DNA of 55,848 nt from an uncultured Aquiluna sp. (GTDB lineage Bacteria; Actinomycetota; Actinomycetes; Actinomycetales; Microbacteriaceae), in contig CAJXOD010000006.1 of NCBI GenBank assembly GCA_913057795.1, forward strand, positions 1-55,848. The letters run 5' to 3'. Below the pieces are notes generated by a model, which saw nothing but the letters and a program-made list of their open reading frames with translations, did not search any database and had not been told where the DNA came from. The position numbers were made by a program, and so were the translations under genes. Shown piece after piece: positions 1-11,900 of this stretch (its first letter is position 1; each line of letters starts with the position of its first letter).

Positions 1-1227
<1,227 letters not shown>

Positions 1228-1275
1228 CAGAACTAGACTTGGCTACGAACACCAATTGATGAAGTGAGAAACTGT

Positions 1276-1572
1276 ATGTCTGAAATTACACCCGATTTGG
1301 TCCGCCATTTGGCGTCTCTCGCCAGAATCTTGGTCACCGATCAAGAGGTCGAGCAATTGGCCGGTGAGCTTGGAGTGATCGTGGATTCGGTTGCCACTGT
1401 CACCAAGGCTGTCTCCGGAGATGTGGTTGCGACAAGCCACCCAATTCCAATGGCAAACGTCTATCGCGAGGATGTAATTCTGCCTTCTCTGACTCAATTG
1501 CAGGCCCTTTCCAGCGCCCCTGACAGCAATGATGGCCGATTCAAAGTAAACGCAATCTTGGATGAGGATTAG
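1276..1572 (+). CDS. gatC: Aspartyl/glutamyl-tRNA amidotransferase subunit C
   Basis: This is the small GatC subunit (98 aa) that stabilises the GatA-GatB complex, which converts misacylated Glu-tRNA(Gln) or Asp-tRNA(Asn) to Gln-tRNA or Asn-tRNA. The N-terminus [18 protein letters not shown] has the usual GatC pattern of a short helix ending in LA.LA, and the C-terminus ([11 protein letters not shown]) matches the family's VP-like tail only loosely. I chose ATG 1276 because a GTGAG-type ribosome site lies just upstream; an in-frame GTG at 1264 would add four residues. The stop is two bases before gatA, so gatCAB is clearly one operon. Confidence 0.94.
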   Translation: MSEITPDLVRHLASLARILVTDQEVEQLAGELGVIVDSVATVTKAVSGDVVATSHPIPMANVYREDVILPSLTQLQALSSAPDSNDGRFKVNAILDED

Positions 1573-1574
1573 AA

Positions 1575-3077
1575 ATGACTGAGATAACTTCTTCCAGCGC
1601 GGCGGTTCTCGCAGGTCTCATTTCTAGCAAGCAAGTCTCATCGGTGGAAATTACCACGGCATTTTTAGACCGTCTAGAAAAATTGAACCCGAAGACCAAC
1701 TCCTACCTTCACTTCAATCGTGAAAACAGCCTGGCTCAGGCAAAAAAAGCGGATCAGCAACTGGCTGATGGGACTGCAGTCTCCCCGCTGCACGGTGTAC
1801 CAATTGCGGTGAAGGACAACCTAACTACGACCGATGCGCCGACGACCGCCGGTTCAAAGATTCTTGAGGGCTGGGTTCCGCAGTACGACGCAACCGTAGT
1901 TAGAAAGCTAAGAGAGGCTTCAATGCCTATTCTTGGAAAGACCAATCTCGACGAATTTGCAATGGGCTCCTCGACTGAGTTCTCGGCTTATGGCCCGAGC
2001 AGGAATCCTTGGGACCTAAGCCGGATCCCCGGAGGTTCTGGAGGAGGCTCCAGTTCCGCTATTGCCGGCCATCTCGCTCCTCTTGCCATAGGCAGCGACA
2101 CGGGAGGCTCAATCAGGTTCCCAGCGGCAATGACTGGCTCCGTTGGCGCAAAGCCGACCTACGGCGCAGTGTCTCGTTATGGCCTGATCGCCCTCGCTAG
2201 TTCTTTAGACCAAATAGGCCCAGTGACTAATAGCGTTATGGATGCGGCCATGTTGCAGGATGTAATCGGGGGGTATGACCCACGTGATTCGACATCTTTG
2301 CCAAATAGCTTGGGCTCTATGGTTCAGTCTGTGAAAGAAGCGGATGTCAAAGGCCTGAGAGTCGGAGTTATAAAGCAACTATCTTCGGACGGCTTCCAGC
2401 CCGGGGTAAAGGCTTGTTTCGATGACACAATTGAAAAACTTGCTGCTGCAGGCGCTGAAATTATTGAGGTTGATTGCCCAAGCTTCGAATACGCAGTCGC
2501 CGCCTATTACTTGATCTTGCCCGCAGAGGCTTCCTCAAATCTGGCGAAATTTGATTCGGTCAGATTTGGACTCAGAGTGACTCCAGACGGAAACCCCACC
2601 ATAGAAAATGTCATGGCTGCCACGCGTGAACAGGGCTTCGGACCAGAGGTCAAAAGAAGAATAATTCTGGGCACTTACGCGCTTTCGTCTGGTCACTACG
2701 ACGCTTACTACGGCTCGGCCCAAAAAGTCAGAACACTAATCCAGCAAGATCTAGCTATGGCATTTACCCAGGCTGATGTGTTGCTGACCCCCACTGCACC
2801 CACCACGGCATTCAAGATTGGCGAGAAGGTCGATGACCCACTCGCGATGTATCTAAACGATGTCGCGACGATCCCCGCGAATTTGGCGGGAATCCCGGGA
2901 ATCTCAGTGCCAAACGGGCTCGCTTCAGAGGATGGACTGCCTTCCGGCTTGCAGATTCTTGCCCCGGCGATGCAGGATGCCCAGATGTATCGAGTCGCAA
3001 GCATCGTAGAGAAGCTTTATATGGATCAATGGGGCGCCTCGCTAATTGCGCGAGTGCCTGATTTGGAGGCGCTGTAA
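1575..3077 (+). CDS. gatA: Glutamyl-tRNA(Gln)/aspartyl-tRNA(Asn) amidotransferase subunit A
   Basis: GatA (500 aa) is the glutaminase subunit that releases ammonia from glutamine for tRNA-bound Glu/Asp amidation. The amidase-signature triad is visible: Lys80 (VPIAVKDNL), Ser155 in [10 protein letters not shown] and the nucleophile Ser179 in GSDTGGSIR. Length is normal for the family. Its TAA overlaps the gatB start by one base (TAATG at 3075-3079), implying translational coupling and equal dosage of subunits. An intact gatCAB suggests that Gln-tRNA and/or Asn-tRNA is made by the indirect pathway, as in most actinobacteria. Confidence 0.97.
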   Translation: MTEITSSSAAVLAGLISSKQVSSVEITTAFLDRLEKLNPKTNSYLHFNRENSLAQAKKADQQLADGTAVSPLHGVPIAVKDNLTTTDAPTTAGSKILEGWVPQYDATVVRKLREASMPILGKTNLDEFAMGSSTEFSAYGPSRNPWDLSRIPGGSGGGSSSAIAGHLAPLAIGSDTGGSIRFPAAMTGSVGAKPTYGAVSRYGLIALASSLDQIGPVTNSVMDAAMLQDVIGGYDPRDSTSLPNSLGSMVQSVKEADVKGLRVGVIKQLSSDGFQPGVKACFDDTIEKLAAAGAEIIEVDCPSFEYAVAAYYLILPAEASSNLAKFDSVRFGLRVTPDGNPTIENVMAATREQGFGPEVKRRIILGTYALSSGHYDAYYGSAQKVRTLIQQDLAMAFTQADVLLTPTAPTTAFKIGEKVDDPLAMYLNDVATIPANLAGIPGISVPNGLASEDGLPSGLQILAPAMQDAQMYRVASIVEKLYMDQWGASLIARVPDLEAL

Positions 3078-4576
3078 TGGCTAAAGAACAACTAATGTCC
3101 TACGAAGATGCCATTGAGCGTTTTGAGGTGGTGATCGGGCTCGAGGTCCACGTTGAGCTAAACACCGTCAGCAAAATGTTCTGCGGTTGTGCAAATAACT
3201 TTGGCTCGGAGCCAAACACCAACGTTTGCCCAACTTGCCTGGGACTGCCTGGCTCCTTGCCAGCGGTTAACCGCAAGGCCGTGGAGTCCTCAATTGCTAT
3301 CGGACTCGCGCTGGATTGCCAGATCGCGTCCAATGGTCGCTTTGCTAGAAAAAACTATTTCTATCCCGACCTAGCCAAGAACTTCCAAACCTCGCAGTTC
3401 GATGAGCCAATTGCCTTCGAGGGTGAGATTTCAATCGAGCTTGAAACCGGCGAAGTCTTTATGGTCCCGATTGAGCGGGCCCACATGGAGGAGGATGCCG
3501 GAAAGCTGACTCACGTCGGTGGAGCAACCGGCCGAATTCAAGGGGCGGAGTACTCTCTGGTGGACTATAACCGCGCCGGTGTCCCACTCGTGGAAATTGT
3601 GACCAAACCCATCTACGGAGCGCTTGACAAGGCTCCAGAGCTGGCTGCAACCTATGTCCGGGCAATCCGCGACATTGTAAAGAGCATGAACGTGTCGGAT
3701 GCAAAGATGGAGCGCGGAAACGTGCGTTGCGATGCGAACGTCTCACTCAGAGAAAAGGGTGCGGAGAAGCTTGGGACCAGAACCGAAACCAAGAACGTTA
3801 ACTCCTTGAAGAGCATCGAAAACACGGTTCGTTACGAAATTCGACGCCAGGCTTTCATCCTCGCCGCCGGCGGAAAAATCATTCAGGAAACCAGGCATTG
3901 GCACGAAGACCGCGGCCACACATCTGCCGGTAGGCCAAAGTCCGACGCCGATGACTATCGCTACTTTCCAGAGCCAGACTTGGTGCCGGTTCAGCCGAGC
4001 AAAGAGTGGATCGAAGAAATTCGCCAGACGCTATCCGAAAAGCCTGCGCTTAGGCGCAAGCGTCTTCAGACCGCTTGGGGATTCGCGGATCTTGAATTTA
4101 GAGATGTTTTGAATTCTGATTTGCTCGACGAGATTGAGGCAACTGTTTCTGCGGGCGCCAGCCCACAGTCAGCCAGAAAGTGGTGGACAGGGGAGCTTGC
4201 GAGATTGGCAAACGCCCAACAGGTAGCTGTGCAGGACCTTCCAATCACTCCAGAGCAAGTGGCTGCTATTCAGAGGCTAATTGATTCCGGTGAGCTAACT
4301 GATCGCATCGCAAGGGACGTAGTTGCGGGTGTATTGGCAGGCGAGGGCGAGCCGGCCGAAGTTATCGAAAGCCGTGGCTTGAAGATTGTTACCGACGAGG
4401 GCGCGCTCATTGCCGCAATTGACAAGGCACTGGCGAGTCAACCGGATGTCATGGAGAAGATTCGGGACGGCAAACTCCAGGCTGCTGGGGCCGTAATCGG
4501 AGCTGTAATGCAAGAAATGCGCGGTCAAGCCGACGCAGCCAGAGTACGAGAGCTCATTTTAGAAAGAGCCAAGTAA
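3077..4576 (+). CDS. gatB: Glutamyl-tRNA(Gln)/aspartyl-tRNA(Asn) amidotransferase subunit B
   Basis: GatB (499 aa) binds the misacylated tRNA and carries the kinase site that activates its side chain for amidation. The family opening [13 protein letters not shown] is at residues 16-28, followed by CGC..F near residue 37 and [12 protein letters not shown] near 53. The conserved central block [12 protein letters not shown] is near residue 213 and the RYFPEPDL block near 294. The C-terminal 150 residues look like the helical YqeY-type tail that contacts tRNA. The start overlaps gatA by one base. It is followed by a minus-strand tRNA-His, and no obvious hairpin terminator lies in the four bases between them. 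Confidence 0.97.
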   Translation: MAKEQLMSYEDAIERFEVVIGLEVHVELNTVSKMFCGCANNFGSEPNTNVCPTCLGLPGSLPAVNRKAVESSIAIGLALDCQIASNGRFARKNYFYPDLAKNFQTSQFDEPIAFEGEISIELETGEVFMVPIERAHMEEDAGKLTHVGGATGRIQGAEYSLVDYNRAGVPLVEIVTKPIYGALDKAPELAATYVRAIRDIVKSMNVSDAKMERGNVRCDANVSLREKGAEKLGTRTETKNVNSLKSIENTVRYEIRRQAFILAAGGKIIQETRHWHEDRGHTSAGRPKSDADDYRYFPEPDLVPVQPSKEWIEEIRQTLSEKPALRRKRLQTAWGFADLEFRDVLNSDLLDEIEATVSAGASPQSARKWWTGELARLANAQQVAVQDLPITPEQVAAIQRLIDSGELTDRIARDVVAGVLAGEGEPAEVIESRGLKIVTDEGALIAAIDKALASQPDVMEKIRDGKLQAAGAVIGAVMQEMRGQADAARVRELILERAK

Positions 4577-4580
4577 CTAC

Positions 4581-4657
4581 TGGGGTGAGTAACGGGACTT
4601 GAACCCGCGACCCCCTGGACCACAACCAGGTGCTCTACCAGCTGAGCTATACCCACC
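4581..4657 (-). tRNA. tRNA-His (GTG anticodon)
   Basis: The reverse complement folds into a full cloverleaf. The 5' acceptor strand GTGGGTA pairs with TACTCAC (one G-U), and the anticodon stem CCTGG/CCAGG encloses loop TTGTGGT, giving anticodon GTG. The T arm GCGGGTTCGAACCCGTT is standard. The extra G at -1 (base 4657) faces a C discriminator, the hallmark of tRNA-His, and CCA is encoded (4581-4583). It lies 23 bases downstream of orn on the same strand, so it may be co-transcribed with orn. Confidence 0.96.
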
Positions 4658-4680
4658 ATGTCTGGACTAGCCAGAACGCT

Positions 4681-5283
4681 TTAGAGTGTATCAGCCTCTA
4701 AGGCTAAAACTGCCTCCTTTAGATCCTTCACCGAAGGACCCGGTGCCGGAACTAGAAATACTTGGCGGTAGTAGCGGAGCTCCATGATCGATTCTTGAAT
4801 GTCAGAAAGCGCTCGGTGACTGACGTCTTTTTTGGGCAGCTGGAAGTAAATCTTTGGATACCAACGTCTTGCCATTTCCTTAAAGGAACTAACGTCAATG
4901 TTTCTGTAGTGCAAAAACGAGTCAAATTCCGGAGTTTGACGGTTTAGAAACATTCGATCGGTACCGATTGAATTCCCGGCCAGAGGCGCCGTTCCCTTGT
5001 CAGTGACCCATTGCTTTACATAATTAAGCACCTGCTGCTCGGCCTTCTTGATCGAAATACCCTTTGGAATCTCAGTTATCAAGCCGGAAACGGTGTGCAT
5101 GTTGGTCACAAACTCGCCCATGTTTTTCATCGCTTTGCGTGAGGGCTTCACAACCACCTGAAAACCTTCGTGAACCGGCTTCAGGTCTTCGTCAGTTACG
5201 ATCACTGCAATTTCGCAGATTTCATCAACGCCGACCTCGAGTCCAGTCATTTCGCAGTCGACCCAAACTATAAAAGAAGACAT
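4681..5283 (-). CDS. orn: Oligoribonuclease (DEDDh 3'-5' exoribonuclease)
   Basis: Orn (200 aa) degrades di- to pentanucleotides left from RNA turnover and also pGpG from cyclic-di-GMP breakdown. All DEDDh residues are visible: Asp9 and Glu11 (WVDCEMTGLE), Asp109 (GNSIGTDRMFLNR), His156 and Asp161 (SHRALSDIQESI). Length matches the family. The ATG at 5283 lies six bases after the stop of the upstream RND gene, so the two are probably co-transcribed, with tRNA-His next downstream. Identity is secure. Confidence 0.97.
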   Translation of the reverse strand: MSSFIVWVDCEMTGLEVGVDEICEIAVIVTDEDLKPVHEGFQVVVKPSRKAMKNMGEFVTNMHTVSGLITEIPKGISIKKAEQQVLNYVKQWVTDKGTAPLAGNSIGTDRMFLNRQTPEFDSFLHYRNIDVSSFKEMARRWYPKIYFQLPKKDVSHRALSDIQESIMELRYYRQVFLVPAPGPSVKDLKEAVLALEADTL

Positions 5284-5289
5284 AGGCGA

Positions 5290-8200
5290 TTAGTCGTTCG
5301 AGTGACGAGGGTTTTTGGCGGCTTTAATCTGGTCCTTGCGGTCTTTCTTATCCTTTTTCTTGGCTGCTTTGACTTCTTTCTTCGTCAAGGGCGCTGCGGC
5401 GACTTCATCCTGACTTGCCGGCAATTCAGCGGCCGATCCAGTCAAGGCTGGAGCGGGCTCCACGGGGACCGTGGGTTCGTCCCAAGTCATGCTGGACTCA
5501 TCATCCAGTTCGACTTCGTTGGGCTCCTCTGTCCAAGCAAGTTCTGGCGCGGAAGATGCCGGTGCTGGCTGGAAGGTCTGCTCAGGCAATTGTTCTTCCG
5601 GAGCTTGTTTGACTGCCAACTCTTCATCAGGAGCTTCTACCTCAGTGGCTTCTTGAACAGCTTCGGGATTCGGCAGGGTATCGGTCAGCACAGCGGCTGA
5701 TGTCATAGGAGTTGCGTCTGAAGCGGAAATCACGTTCTGACCCGAGGCGGTTTTCTTGGCTAGACGAGCTTCTTTTTTGACTAGTCGTCGGTCGACTCTG
5801 ATTACTTTTCGTTCCTTTCGGCCCTCCACTAGCCAGTACAGGACAGGAACAAGGATCAGCGTCAAAAGGGTAGATGAAACAAGTCCACCAATTACTACTA
5901 TCGCAAGTGGCTTAGAAATAAACCCTGAGTTCCCTGTCACACCAAGGGCTAAGGGGGTAAGGGCGAAGATAGTTGCAAAGGCGGTCATGAGGATCGGTCT
6001 CAGCCTTTGCCTTGCTCCAGCAATCAGAGAATCCTCTACGCTTCTGCCTTTCTTTCGATACTGATTCACCAGGTCTAGCAACACAATCGCGTTGGTGACC
6101 ACCAGCCCAACCAGGAGGAGCATTCCTATTAGTGCAGGAACCCCAAGAGCGGTGTCTGTGATCAGTAGTAGCCCTAGAGCTCCAATCGCGGCAAACGGAA
6201 TTGATACCAGCAGCAGGAGCGGCTGAATCAGGCTTCCAAACGTTGCAACCATAACAATGTAGACAATGGCAACCGCCGCGAGCAAGGCTGTGCCCAGCTG
6301 GCTGAAGCTCTCGGCTTGGTCGGCCGCTGCTCCACCAACGGTTGCTTCAGCACCGGCTGGAAGCTCAATTAGAGCTAAGGCCGCAGTGATGTCGGCTGAG
6401 ATAGCACCTAGGTCTTCTCCAATAGGGGCCAGCGAAACTGTGGCGGAGCGGTTACCTCGCTCCGAGGTTATCGAGGTTGGCTTTAGGACTTCGGTGATTG
6501 TCGCGATACTGTCCAGGCGCACCGGCCCCTGAAAGGTTGGTATTGACAAGGCATTAATCTCGCTAATTGACTCAGGAGCTTGGGTGCCGGAGATGTAAAC
6601 ATCGGTGTCTTTACCTTCGATGCTCAGGGTGCCAAGCGACGAAGGGCGGAGTTGAGAGGCCACTATGCCGGTAACCGTGGTTTCAGTCAAAAGGTAACTT
6701 GCGGCCTTCTGTCTGTTTACGATGACCTCGAGAACTCTCTGATCCGCGTCCAGGGTCGTTGTGATTGAGCTTACGTTCTGAACATCGGCTAATCCTGCAA
6801 CAAGATTATTGACCGAGTCCTGGAGAAGCGCGGGATCGCTCGCTAGTACCTGAATATCGATGGTCTCGCTCGAGCCGAAACCTCCACCAGTCGAGACTGT
6901 GATTTCGCTTCCCATGGGTGTTTCAAGTTGACGCACCTGTGTTTGAAGGATTTCCACGTCCGCGTCATCTGCGGCGGTTACTGTCAGGCGCACGCCGGAG
7001 GCTGCCCTGCCAAAGGCAACTCTGCCATCGGCTCCAGATGATCCGATAGTGCTTTGCACCACCTCGACGCCGTCAAGGGCCATGATCTGGCCTTCCAGGA
7101 CAGCCGAGGCTCTGTCTTGTTCTTCGAGGGTCACGTTGCTTGGCATGCTCAGCTGGGCGTCAAACTGGTTTGAGCCGCCGCCGTCAATGAAATTAGTTTT
7201 CAAAAGTGGAACAAGTGAGAGCGTGTAGCCCAAAATCAAGACTGCAGCGGTCAGAGTGACCCACGGGTGATTCTTGGTGCCTTTGAGGATCGGAATATAA
7301 CCGCGCTGAAGAAGGCTGCGCTTTTCGCGTTGTTCCTCAATCTCGCGCTGGTTCTCTTCGAAGGCAACTGGGTCAGCAGCTTGAGCTGCCAAAAGACGCT
7401 TTGGCATGCGCAGGAACCAGTACGCCAGCACCGGAACGATGGTGAGCGATACAAGGAGTGAGGCCAGCAACGCTATTGCGACAGTGAATGCGAAGGGGCG
7501 GAATAGCTCACCAACTAATCCGGAAACTAGAGCGATTGGAAGGAAGACTGCAACGGTGGCAAGGGTCGAAGATGTTATCGCCAGGGCGACTTCCTTGACT
7601 CCGGAGAGCACTGCTTTCACGCGCTCCTCTCCATAGCTCAGGTGTCGGTTTATGTTCTCAATAACCACAATCGAGTCATCCACTACGCGGCCAATTGCGA
7701 TTGTCAGAGCACCTAGGGTCAAAAGGTTTAGGGAGTAATCCGCAAACTCCAAAGCGATAAACGTTATAAGCAACGATGTCGGAATCGAAATAGCAGTAAT
7801 GATCGTGGATTTAAAGCTCAGCAGGAAAATCAGAATCACGATGATTGCAAACCCGAGACCCAGTAGTCCCTCGACTGTTAAGTCCTTGATGCTTTCTTCA
7901 ATAAATGGCGCCTGGTCAAAAATAGTGACTACTGTCACATCTGCAGCCAAAGCGGCCTTCAGCTCAGGAATTAAGTCTTGGACGCCTCGCGAAACGTCAA
8001 CCGAGTTGCCGTCCGGAGTCTTCGTTATCGAAATAGCCAGGGTTTCATTGCCATTCGTTCGTGCAATTGAGGTGATTGGAGCATCCTCATAGGTGACTGT
8101 TGCTACATCGCCAATTGTTACAACGCTAAGTGCATTTGCATTGGGTGTTGCCGAGATTAGAGGTAGTGACTCCATCAATGAAACTGTGTCAACAGCATTT

Positions 8201-8892
8201 CCCATCTGAATGGAAATACTGCCATCTGCGTCAGTCAGAGAACCAACCGGCAGAACCAGTCCGTTAGCACGCAGCGCTGCGGAGATGTCCCTCTGACTGA
8301 GACCATTTTGGGCAAGAGCCACTTGGTTGAGCTCTAAATTGAGTCTTTTTTGCTTTCCTCCGGAGACGGCAATTTCCCTAATGCCACTTACTTGTTGGAA
8401 AACTGACGGTGCAATCTTGTCGAGCTCCGCGCTGAGGCTCTCGTTGTCGCCATTATTGGCCGAAATCGCAAGGACGATGATTGGCACCGAGTCGAAGCTG
8501 CCTGAAATAACTTGAGGGCTTACATCTGCAGGAAGCGAAGCCGCTACGGCACTGATGGCATTATTTAGCCTTTCAGTCGCGTCAGAGGTGCTTGTGCCGA
8601 ACTCAAAGGACACTCGTAAGACCGAAAGCCCGGTTGAGGAAGTGACGCTAGTTGATTCCAAGCCCTCCAGACCAATAACAGCGTTTTCGATAATCACGGA
8701 AACTTGACTGTCAACAACCTCGGGTGATGCTCCAGCATATGAAGTCACAATTGCGGCCGACGGAATCTCTATCGATGGAATTAGTTCCTGTTTCAGGTTG
8801 CCAACGGATAGCAGGCCGAACACACCGATAATGAGGGTTATTAATGCGACAACAGCGCGATTTGCTAGCGAAAGTCTGGAAATATTGGACAA
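5290..8892 (-). CDS. RND-family efflux transporter (AcrB/SwrC-like) with long charged C-terminal tail
   Basis: This 1200-aa inner-membrane proton-driven transporter belongs to the HAE1/AcrB branch, closest in style to the Gram-positive SwrC proteins. The order seen is one membrane helix at residues 11-30, a large extracytoplasmic porter domain, a helix bundle with the proton-relay pair Asp405-Asp406 (GRVVDDSIVVIEN), a second porter domain, and a second bundle ending near residue 1015 (LVPVLYWLVEG). In the second bundle the AcrB Lys940 region reads VVTNAIVLLD, with Thr in place of Lys. The last ~185 residues form a hydrophilic tail: acidic, Pro/Ala/Glu-rich in the middle and Lys-rich at the end. 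The start is TTG 8892 with AGAGG seven bases upstream. No membrane-fusion or outer-membrane partner is nearby. Substrate unknown; lipids or surfactants are possible. Confidence 0.9.
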   Translation of the reverse strand: MSNISRLSLANRAVVALITLIIGVFGLLSVGNLKQELIPSIEIPSAAIVTSYAGASPEVVDSQVSVIIENAVIGLEGLESTSVTSSTGLSVLRVSFEFGTSTSDATERLNNAISAVAASLPADVSPQVISGSFDSVPIIVLAISANNGDNESLSAELDKIAPSVFQQVSGIREIAVSGGKQKRLNLELNQVALAQNGLSQRDISAALRANGLVLPVGSLTDADGSISIQMGNAVDTVSLMESLPLISATPNANALSVVTIGDVATVTYEDAPITSIARTNGNETLAISITKTPDGNSVDVSRGVQDLIPELKAALAADVTVVTIFDQAPFIEESIKDLTVEGLLGLGFAIIVILIFLLSFKSTIITAISIPTSLLITFIALEFADYSLNLLTLGALTIAIGRVVDDSIVVIENINRHLSYGEERVKAVLSGVKEVALAITSSTLATVAVFLPIALVSGLVGELFRPFAFTVAIALLASLLVSLTIVPVLAYWFLRMPKRLLAAQAADPVAFEENQREIEEQREKRSLLQRGYIPILKGTKNHPWVTLTAAVLILGYTLSLVPLLKTNFIDGGGSNQFDAQLSMPSNVTLEEQDRASAVLEGQIMALDGVEVVQSTIGSSGADGRVAFGRAASGVRLTVTAADDADVEILQTQVRQLETPMGSEITVSTGGGFGSSETIDIQVLASDPALLQDSVNNLVAGLADVQNVSSITTTLDADQRVLEVIVNRQKAASYLLTETTVTGIVASQLRPSSLGTLSIEGKDTDVYISGTQAPESISEINALSIPTFQGPVRLDSIATITEVLKPTSITSERGNRSATVSLAPIGEDLGAISADITAALALIELPAGAEATVGGAAADQAESFSQLGTALLAAVAIVYIVMVATFGSLIQPLLLLVSIPFAAIGALGLLLITDTALGVPALIGMLLLVGLVVTNAIVLLDLVNQYRKKGRSVEDSLIAGARQRLRPILMTAFATIFALTPLALGVTGNSGFISKPLAIVVIGGLVSSTLLTLILVPVLYWLVEGRKERKVIRVDRRLVKKEARLAKKTASGQNVISASDATPMTSAAVLTDTLPNPEAVQEATEVEAPDEELAVKQAPEEQLPEQTFQPAPASSAPELAWTEEPNEVELDDESSMTWDEPTVPVEPAPALTGSAAELPASQDEVAAAPLTKKEVKAAKKKDKKDRKDQIKAAKNPRHSND

Positions 8893-8989
8893 CTAATTAC
8901 CTCTTTGTTTGTTGGCTTTACTGACAACTCAACAGTTTAGGAGATTAGTCCCTTAAATTACGAGCTGTGACTGTTGAAGCCCTTGTCAA

Positions 8990-11900
8990 TCAGATGCTTA
9001 GCGCGGCAACAAACTGAACCGGGGTTCCGAACCTGTGACCAGTCACGGTTACAGACTGCTCCTTGAAATATGGCAACAGTTCAATTCGTCCAGATTCGGT
9101 TAGCTCATGATTGTAAACAGCCACGTCGCAGTTGGAAAGAGCGCTGTCGGCATCGACTTCTGGTGCATCACCGACTAGCCGAACTCGCCTCGGGCTCTTA
9201 GCTAGCCTCTTCTCAAAGCCGTCCTGGTCTTCTATGGACACGCGCAAACCTGAGCTTTTCAGCAAAGAAATTACGTTCTTATCCAATTCAAAAGAACTGA
9301 TGTCGAGGTTTCCTAGCACCAGAGCAACGGAGAGAGCCCTCATGGTCTCCTGAATGGTCGCAGTCTTTTCAATGCGAAGTACGCAATCGCTTCTTCGATA
9401 GCGAAGAACATTCCGCTCGCTGTCCAGGTTAGAAGGGTCGGTAGCGTTATTGAAAGTTTCTGTTAGAGCCACCTGGTCAGATTTGGCTCCGCGAATAAGC
9501 GATTCCATCTCAAGGTCGGACAAGTCTGTCAGCTGAGCTATGGCAAGCAGCTGGTTCACACTCTTATTCAGGATCTCAGCGCTAGCAGTCGAATGCGAGC
9601 TCTTCCAGTTGGTCAGACTAAGGATGTAGTTCGGTCCGCCAGCTTTGGTGCTTGGTCCTACACTCGAGCGCTTCCAGCCTCCGAAGGGCTGACGCTGAAC
9701 GATAGCGCCGGTGATTCCGCGGTTCACGTAAAGGTTTCCAGCCTGAATTGTGGCGAGCCACTTTTCTATTTCGACTGCATCCAGGGAGTGGATCCCGGTT
9801 GTAAGTCCGTAGTCCACTGAGTTCTGTAGAGCGATTGCTGCTTCCAGGTTAGGTGCGATCATGATGGACAAAATTGGACCAAAGTACTCGGTCAGGTGAC
9901 TGGTCGAATTCGGCACGACATTAACTCTGATTCCTGGAGACCATAGTTTTCCAGTTTCATCCAGCTGCGCGGGCTCAAGTAGCCATTTTTCTCCGCGGCC
10001 AAGCGTTGTTAGGCCCTCGAGAAGTTTTCCCGAGGGTGCAGCAATCATGGGCCCCATTTGAGTTCTGGGATCATTGGCATGACCGACGTGCATACTGCTG
10101 ACTGCGTCATGGAGCTGGCGCAAGAACCGCTTTGACTTGTGGACGGATCCAACCAAGATAACAAGAGAGCTAGCTGAACATTTTTGACCAGCATGGCCAA
10201 AAGCGGAGTAGGCAATATCCTTAGCGGCTAGATCATAGTCAGCGCTCTCGGTGACAATAATTGCGTTTTTCCCGCTGGTTTCTGCTAGCAGTCTCAGGTC
10301 AGGGCGGAAGCTCTTGAATAGTTGGGCCGTCTCGTAACCGCCGGTCAAGATCACTTGGTCGACATCAGGGTGTGACAGGAGCTGCTTGCCGAGCTCAGAC
10401 TCACTCAGTTGAATCGGGATAAACACGTCTTGGTCGATAATTTGGGAAATTATGTCGGCAAGAACCGCACCGCATCTGGCCGAGGCACCCGCAGACTTGA
10501 AGATAACTGCGGAACCTGCGGCGAGAGCAGCTAGTGCACCACCGGCGGGAATGGCAATTGGAAAGTTCCACGGGGGAGTGACAACGGTGACGCCAAATGG
10601 CACCGGGGTTGCACCATCTATTTTGTCTAACTCGAGGGCCCGCTGCGCGTAGTAGTGAGCGAAGTCAACAGCCTCTGAGATCTCAGTGTCAGCCTGATCT
10701 ATTGTCTTGCCGGCCTCGGCCATTGCGACTTCTATGAGACGGCCCCTGTTGGCTTCCATCGCGACGCCGATTTCGTGGAGCTTTGCGGCGCGAGTCCGTA
10801 AAGACTCTTTACTCCAGCGTGCCCCACCATCAACTGCCCTATCCATAATTCCTTGAAGTTGGGCCTCACTGGATATTGTTTGGTTCGCTACTAGGTCTAT
10901 ACCGATATCGCTGGTGCCGGCGCGGCCAATAATTTCGTAGCCCCAGGCTCGGTTAGCCGCTAAAGACGGGTCAGTGTCCGCGGCGTTTGCAAAGCCTTTC
11001 GCTGGCGGAAATGCCACGTCGTTGTGACGGTCTTGTAGTCGGTTTGGGATTGGAATTTCCAAATCCAGCATGGTTAGAGAAACCTTGAAGCGTTCCTCTT
11101 CAACCTGGAAAACATCTGGGTCAGCCAACCTAAAAGCGTTGGAAAGAAAGTTCTCCTTTGAAGCGCCCTCCTCCAGTCGTCTAATCAAATAGGCAATGGC
11201 AACATCGAATTCCTGCGGGTGAACAACGGGGGTATAAAGAACCAGAGTTCCAACGGTTTTCCGGATCACGTTAGCTTGCGCCTCTGCCATACCCAGGAGC
11301 ATCTCAAAGTCCATGCCGGTTTGCGCATTTCGCTGCGAAGCTAACAGCCAGGCGAAGGCAAGATCAAATAGGTTGTGTCCCGCGACACCAATCCGAACGT
11401 TCGCTACGCGGTCTTCGGTCAGCGCATAGTTCAGGACTCTTTTGTAGTTAGCATCCGCTGCCGCTTTTGATTCAACTGTTGCAAGTGGCCAGCCGTGGGA
11501 TTCCGCGTCCACCCTTTCCATCGGCAAGTTGGCGCCTTTTACGACCCTAACCTTCACCGGAGCGCCACCAGCTAAAACTCGACGCGCAGCGAACTGCTGA
11601 ATGTCGATCATTGCTCTGACCGCATCCGGCAAATAGGCCTGTAGGACTATGCCGGCCTGAAGCTTAGTAAATTCTGGTTTTGATAATATCCCTTTGAAGA
11701 CCGCCACGGTCATGTCGAGGTCGTGGTACTCCTCCATGTCTAGGTTTATAAACTTTTGTTTTTTTGATTCTGAGGCAATTCGGTAAAGCGGGGCGAGACG
11801 CTCAATCACATCACTCACGGTTTCATCGAAGGACCAAGGTGAGTGAGGCGAGACGATAGCCGACACCTTCACTGAAACGTAATCGACATCTGGCCTCGAA

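Noticed and set aside
5290-8892. RND pump as an MmpL-type mycolate transporter
   Set aside because: The porter layout, DD relay motif and repeated halves fit AcrB/SwrC rather than MmpL, and no mycolate genes are nearby.
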